Source of the DNA: Fratercula arctica | Lineage: Eukaryota; Chordata; Aves; Charadriiformes; Alcidae | Assembly (NCBI GenBank): GCA_947846985.1 | Contig: CANTUZ010000008.1 | Location: forward strand, 25,997,352-26,061,351 | Direction of reading: 5' to 3' | DNA: 64,000 nt | In this document: positions 60,803 through 64,000 of the stretch, piece after piece | Layout: each line of letters starts with the position of its first letter | How positions within the stretch are numbered: position 1 is the first letter of the stretch | Notes under the pieces: model-generated | What the model was told of the DNA's origin: nothing | The model's input: only the letters and a program-made list of their open reading frames with translations | Databases searched by the model: none | Program-made: the position numbers and the translations under genes

Positions 60803-60819
60803 CACGTGACTTCGGGGAA
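60803..60819 (+). promoter_or_regulatory. E-box and adjoining GAS element
   Basis: CACGTG at 60803-60808 (USF/MYC-type E-box), two bases before TTCGGGGAA at 60811-60819, which fits the STAT1-dimer GAS consensus TTCN3GAA. Both core motifs are palindromic. Confidence 0.55.
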
Positions 60820-60857
60820 AGGCATCGGGGAACCAGAAAGGGCCGATTGAGGGGAAG

Positions 60858-60871
60858 GCGAAAGCGAAACT
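60858..60871 (+). promoter_or_regulatory. Interferon-stimulated response element
   Basis: GCGAAAGCGAAACT fits the ISRE consensus RNGAAANNGAAACT at every fixed position. It is the binding site of ISGF3 and IRFs. It lies 39 bases from the GAS and about 0.87 kb upstream of STAT1 exon 1. STAT1 is itself interferon-inducible in vertebrates, so feedback control is the natural reading. Confidence 0.7.
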
Positions 60872-61065
60872 TGCGGCCACCCGGCCTTCCTCCCCCCGCT
60901 CCTCCGCCTCCCGCCCCGCCTGGCCTGCACCAGGGCTGGCCGCACGCACGGTCACCGCTGCAGCGTCCCCTCGCTGTCAGCCGAGCGGTCGGCCGAAGCG
61001 GGGGAGGCCCCCTCGGGCGGTGGCTGGCGGCCTGGCCCGGCTCTCCCTTCCCAGGCAGTGGCGGC

Positions 61066-64000
61066 ACGTTTCCCTCATTGTCACGATTTACCGGAGTTTT
61101 AAAGCATTGGAGGTTTAAAGTAGTTCTGAACTGTAAGCAATATAAAGTGACACACTTTTCACCGTATCAGCAAGAAAATTCCAGGTTTTCAACTCCTGTT
61201 GGTGAAATACTCGGCCGGTGTAGGGACAGGCAGGCTCTAAAAGGCAATGGCAGGGGCACAGAAGTCTGAAGGCAGCTCTTGTCTCACCCATCCGCATTGC
61301 ATACATGGGAGAAGGGCATATGAGTGTAATAAAGGGTTGTACAAACACAGTTACCAGTGTTAGTTCATGAATTCTAATCCAGATTTCCATCAAAGTTACG
61401 GAAACTTTAAGAATGCTTATAAACTGCAGGCGGCTGAGTGTCTTAATAATTTCTGGCATTTTGTCAGTTGAGAATTTTCTTCCTGCTGAATATCTTTTGA
61501 TAAAGAGATTTCCTTTTCCTTCATGTCATCTTTCTTACCAGTCTTATTTGCTAGGACACTGTTACTGCTACTTGGGCACGGGCGGTCTTGTTCTTGTCTC
61601 ATGTATGAAGTGTCAACAAAGACCAGAAGAATTAAAACCCAGGCTTCGGTGCAGCTCTCGTCAATACTTGCATCTTTTTCAGTATCTTTTTTATCCCCCT
61701 CTCTCCTCAGATGGAGGAGACAATTATTAGTCCATGGAAGAAGCGAGTACATAGAAGGTCTGTTTGGTAAACTTTGTGGCATGAAATGCTACCGAGTAGT
61801 GGATATAAATGTGGCTATAAATAAAAGCCATAGTAGAAGGTAACTGACAGTTTTCACGTTTTTTTAATTAGAATCATTACAGTGATATGACAAGATACAA
61901 AGCACAGAACAATTGTGGGTTTTTTTCCCTGTTATTTTTGACTTTGCTACTGCAAAACACAGTGAAAGCACAAGCACAGTTAGTAAAAGTACTTAAAAGC
62001 ATATGTTTCACTGCTTCTGGCGGTATTTGAGCCATCCCTGGTTTTCTCTTCTACCCCTGCCCCCATCATTTTACTAGAGAATCCTGTTCTTACTTATAGT
62101 GCGTAGGGACAAAATTATCACTTTTTAAATTGAAGGAGGCTTGGGCTGTATACATTTATCGTACAGAAAATTACTCTAATGTTCCTTTAAAGCAGTGAGC
62201 TGATTTAAAGTCATATGCCTTTCAATTAAATGTTAAACCTACCCTGTGCAAAGTCTGTTTGAAAACAGTATTAGAAACTAATGCCAAAGCATGATCCACA
62301 ATGCTATTCAGTAACACAAAATATATCGTATCGAAGTCAAGATTCCAGAGTCTTGAAGAGTTGCATTGCATGTGGAGCAGGGAGGAAGGCGAGACGATTG
62401 TTTCACGTGCAATGTCTGGACCTTTTTTACAGTATTTCTCATGAGGTATAGATGGTCAAAAGGGGGGTAACCCCCCATTTTGTTTGTATTAAGATTGTGA
62501 GAACAGGTTAGAATGAAAAGGTATACTATAGCTGATGTGAGGTGAAATTATGTTTGCTGCTTTAGAAGTCTGCGTTACTGCTTGTAGTTCAAACTTGAGA
62601 TCAATGAAAAGAAAGACAGACTCTATTTTTGTTGTATCTTGAAAAAATGACACAGAAGTCCAGGTATCCACCATTAAGCCAAAATCTCTTTTTATTCATG
62701 CTGGTCATATAAATTACAGGTGTTACCAAGCTATATACACAGTTCCTCGTGTTGTTTTGGAAAATTATTTATACATGATGCTTTCTGAAAGAAAATGACA
62801 TCTTATCTGTAGTTTGCTTTAAATCACTCAGATTAATGAACAGATACGCATTTGTTTAAAATCTACTTTCATGTATCTCAGAAATATCTCATTTCTCTGT
62901 TTCCATTTACTCGTTTTCAACTAATGTCAATAGTGTGGATGAGAGGTGTGAGTGAAAAAGGAGAAATGAAAGTAAAATCCAGGTCTTAATGATTCAAGGA
63001 GGTTATGTTTTCATCCCAGATGTCTAATTTGTACCTACTCAAGAAGAATGTAAGGTGCAAACACTCAAGCGTTTGTATATATTTCAAGAACTTTGCATGC
63101 TTTAACCATGTATTCTGTAGACAAGAATTAAATCTTGAATGAGCCTGCACACATGAAATACAGAGGCCTTGGAATTGCCTGTTTATTGTTCTGTTAACAG
63201 ATAATACTATTCTGTTACAGATAACATTGGGGGCAAAAACAAAACCACACAACCCAAACCCAGCACTAAACAGTGCCTGAAAGAAAAAAAAAAAGGCATA
63301 TTTTTAAAAGGGAATTTACGATTTATACAAAAAACAGTGATTCTGCTTATTAAATGAGTCTCTGACAAGCATGTAATATTCTGTCATGTAGCACAAATTG
63401 CCCAGTGGTCAGCAAATGCTGCAGCTCTTCAGTAACTATCTTCTAAAACTGTATTTCCCAGTGCGTGTTTACCAGATAGTATCCAAACTCTGTCAGATTA
63501 GGATTTTTTCTTTGTAGACTTTCTGATAATACTTGCTGTAGTATCTGAATGCTTCATGCACAAATAGATTTACTCCTGCAACTATTTTGTGCGAGGGGGA
63601 AGTTTTACTAACCGTCTCTTCCAGTGGCAAAATGGAGACAGCCTTTTAGACCCCACAAGTTTTATGTCTGTTTCCTGTCTGGAACTCCCTTCTCTTCCTT
63701 CCACAACTTCTGCTGTGGTGGCAGATAAAAATCTATGCTGAAGATAGTTCATGTTTGGAAAGCAAGCAAACCCTGGACGTCTGTGGCACGTTTGAACTCA
63801 AGAGGGATGAGAATCTTTGCTTTAAAATAGAAGCTAAACCAATGGTATACAAGATGATGATAAAATAGAAACTGTTTAACATAATAAATCCTAATTTCCC
63901 CAAACACATTAATGTCTTTAGTTACCAGTCTATGCTGTTTTCAGAAGCAAAATATTTTTTTCTTACACTTTCATATTTACAGCAATTCTATGGACGCTAA
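61066..64000. other. Intergenic sequence upstream of STAT1
   Basis: AT-rich with no recognisable coding exon. Minus-strand AATAAA at 62691-62696 may end the next minus-strand gene. Plus-strand acceptor and AATAAA at 61709 and 61820 could belong to a divergent non-coding transcript. No CR1 was recognised here. Confidence 0.5.
62691..62696 (-). terminator. Candidate poly(A) signal of the next minus-strand gene
   Basis: Minus-strand AATAAA followed by G/T-rich sequence (ggtggatacctgg, then ttctgtgtc). In other vertebrates STAT4 lies here in the same orientation. No STAT4 coding sequence was found before the window ends. Confidence 0.35.

Noticed and set aside
60651..61269. 138- and 172-codon open frames in the second GC-rich lobe
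   Set aside because: Both strands are open at once and the residues are low-complexity Arg/Pro/Gly. This is composition, not coding.
62986..63252. Minus-strand 88-codon frame tested as a STAT4 exon
   Set aside because: It lacks any STAT4 C-terminal motif, and no splice-bounded STAT-like exon was found between 61 and 64 kb.

Overview
This is a vertebrate nuclear window, almost certainly from a bird. It carries two convergent multi-exon genes whose exons read as orthologues of mammalian GLS (plus strand) and STAT1 (minus strand). Introns are short, and seven copies or pieces of avian-type CR1 retroposons are present, several ending in the diagnostic ATTCTATGATTCTA tail. GLS beside STAT1 is the arrangement known on human chromosome 2. 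Species was not determined. Gene models come from reading exons, splice sites and codon phase by eye: every internal exon is flanked by AG/GT and every phase closes.

Positions 1-32,010 hold the 3' half of GLS, mitochondrial phosphate-activated glutaminase. Three exons encode the end of the catalytic domain (1743-1919, 3036-3167, 4865-4957). Two alternative 3' ends follow. A single terminal exon (5782-5928) gives the short GAC tail of 48 residues. About 21 kb further on, four exons (26957-28881) give the KGA tail of 119 residues with ankyrin repeats, followed by a 3' UTR of about 3 kb with two miR-23 seed matches. The 18 kb between them has no recognisable gene, only CR1 pieces, low-complexity tracts, some GC-rich patches and one striking hairpin.

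Positions of about 32,560-59,990 hold the whole of STAT1 on the minus strand. There are 23 coding exons (start codon at 57925, proposed stop at 34812, 755 residues) and a non-coding first exon in a CpG island at about 59,917-59,990. N-terminal, coiled-coil, DNA-binding, linker, SH2 and transactivation segments are all present, with the SH2 arginine, the GYIKTE phosphotyrosine site and the PMSPEE serine site. Reading through the donor of the phosphotyrosine exon gives Val-stop at once, the same end as mammalian STAT1-beta. The final 7-codon exon is the least certain part of the model.

Positions 60,000-64,000 lie upstream of STAT1. They contain a GC-rich promoter domain with paired CCAAT boxes and, about 0.85 kb upstream of exon 1, a GAS (TTCGGGGAA), an E-box and a full-consensus ISRE within 70 bp. 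This is a likely interferon feedback element. The remainder is AT-rich intergenic DNA with a minus-strand poly(A) signal that may mark the end of the next gene (STAT4 in other vertebrates).

No bacterial, viral or CRISPR-type system is present. The most interesting items are the interferon element, the splice-variant logic of both genes, the divergent STAT1 C-terminus and the 23-bp hairpin in the GLS intron.
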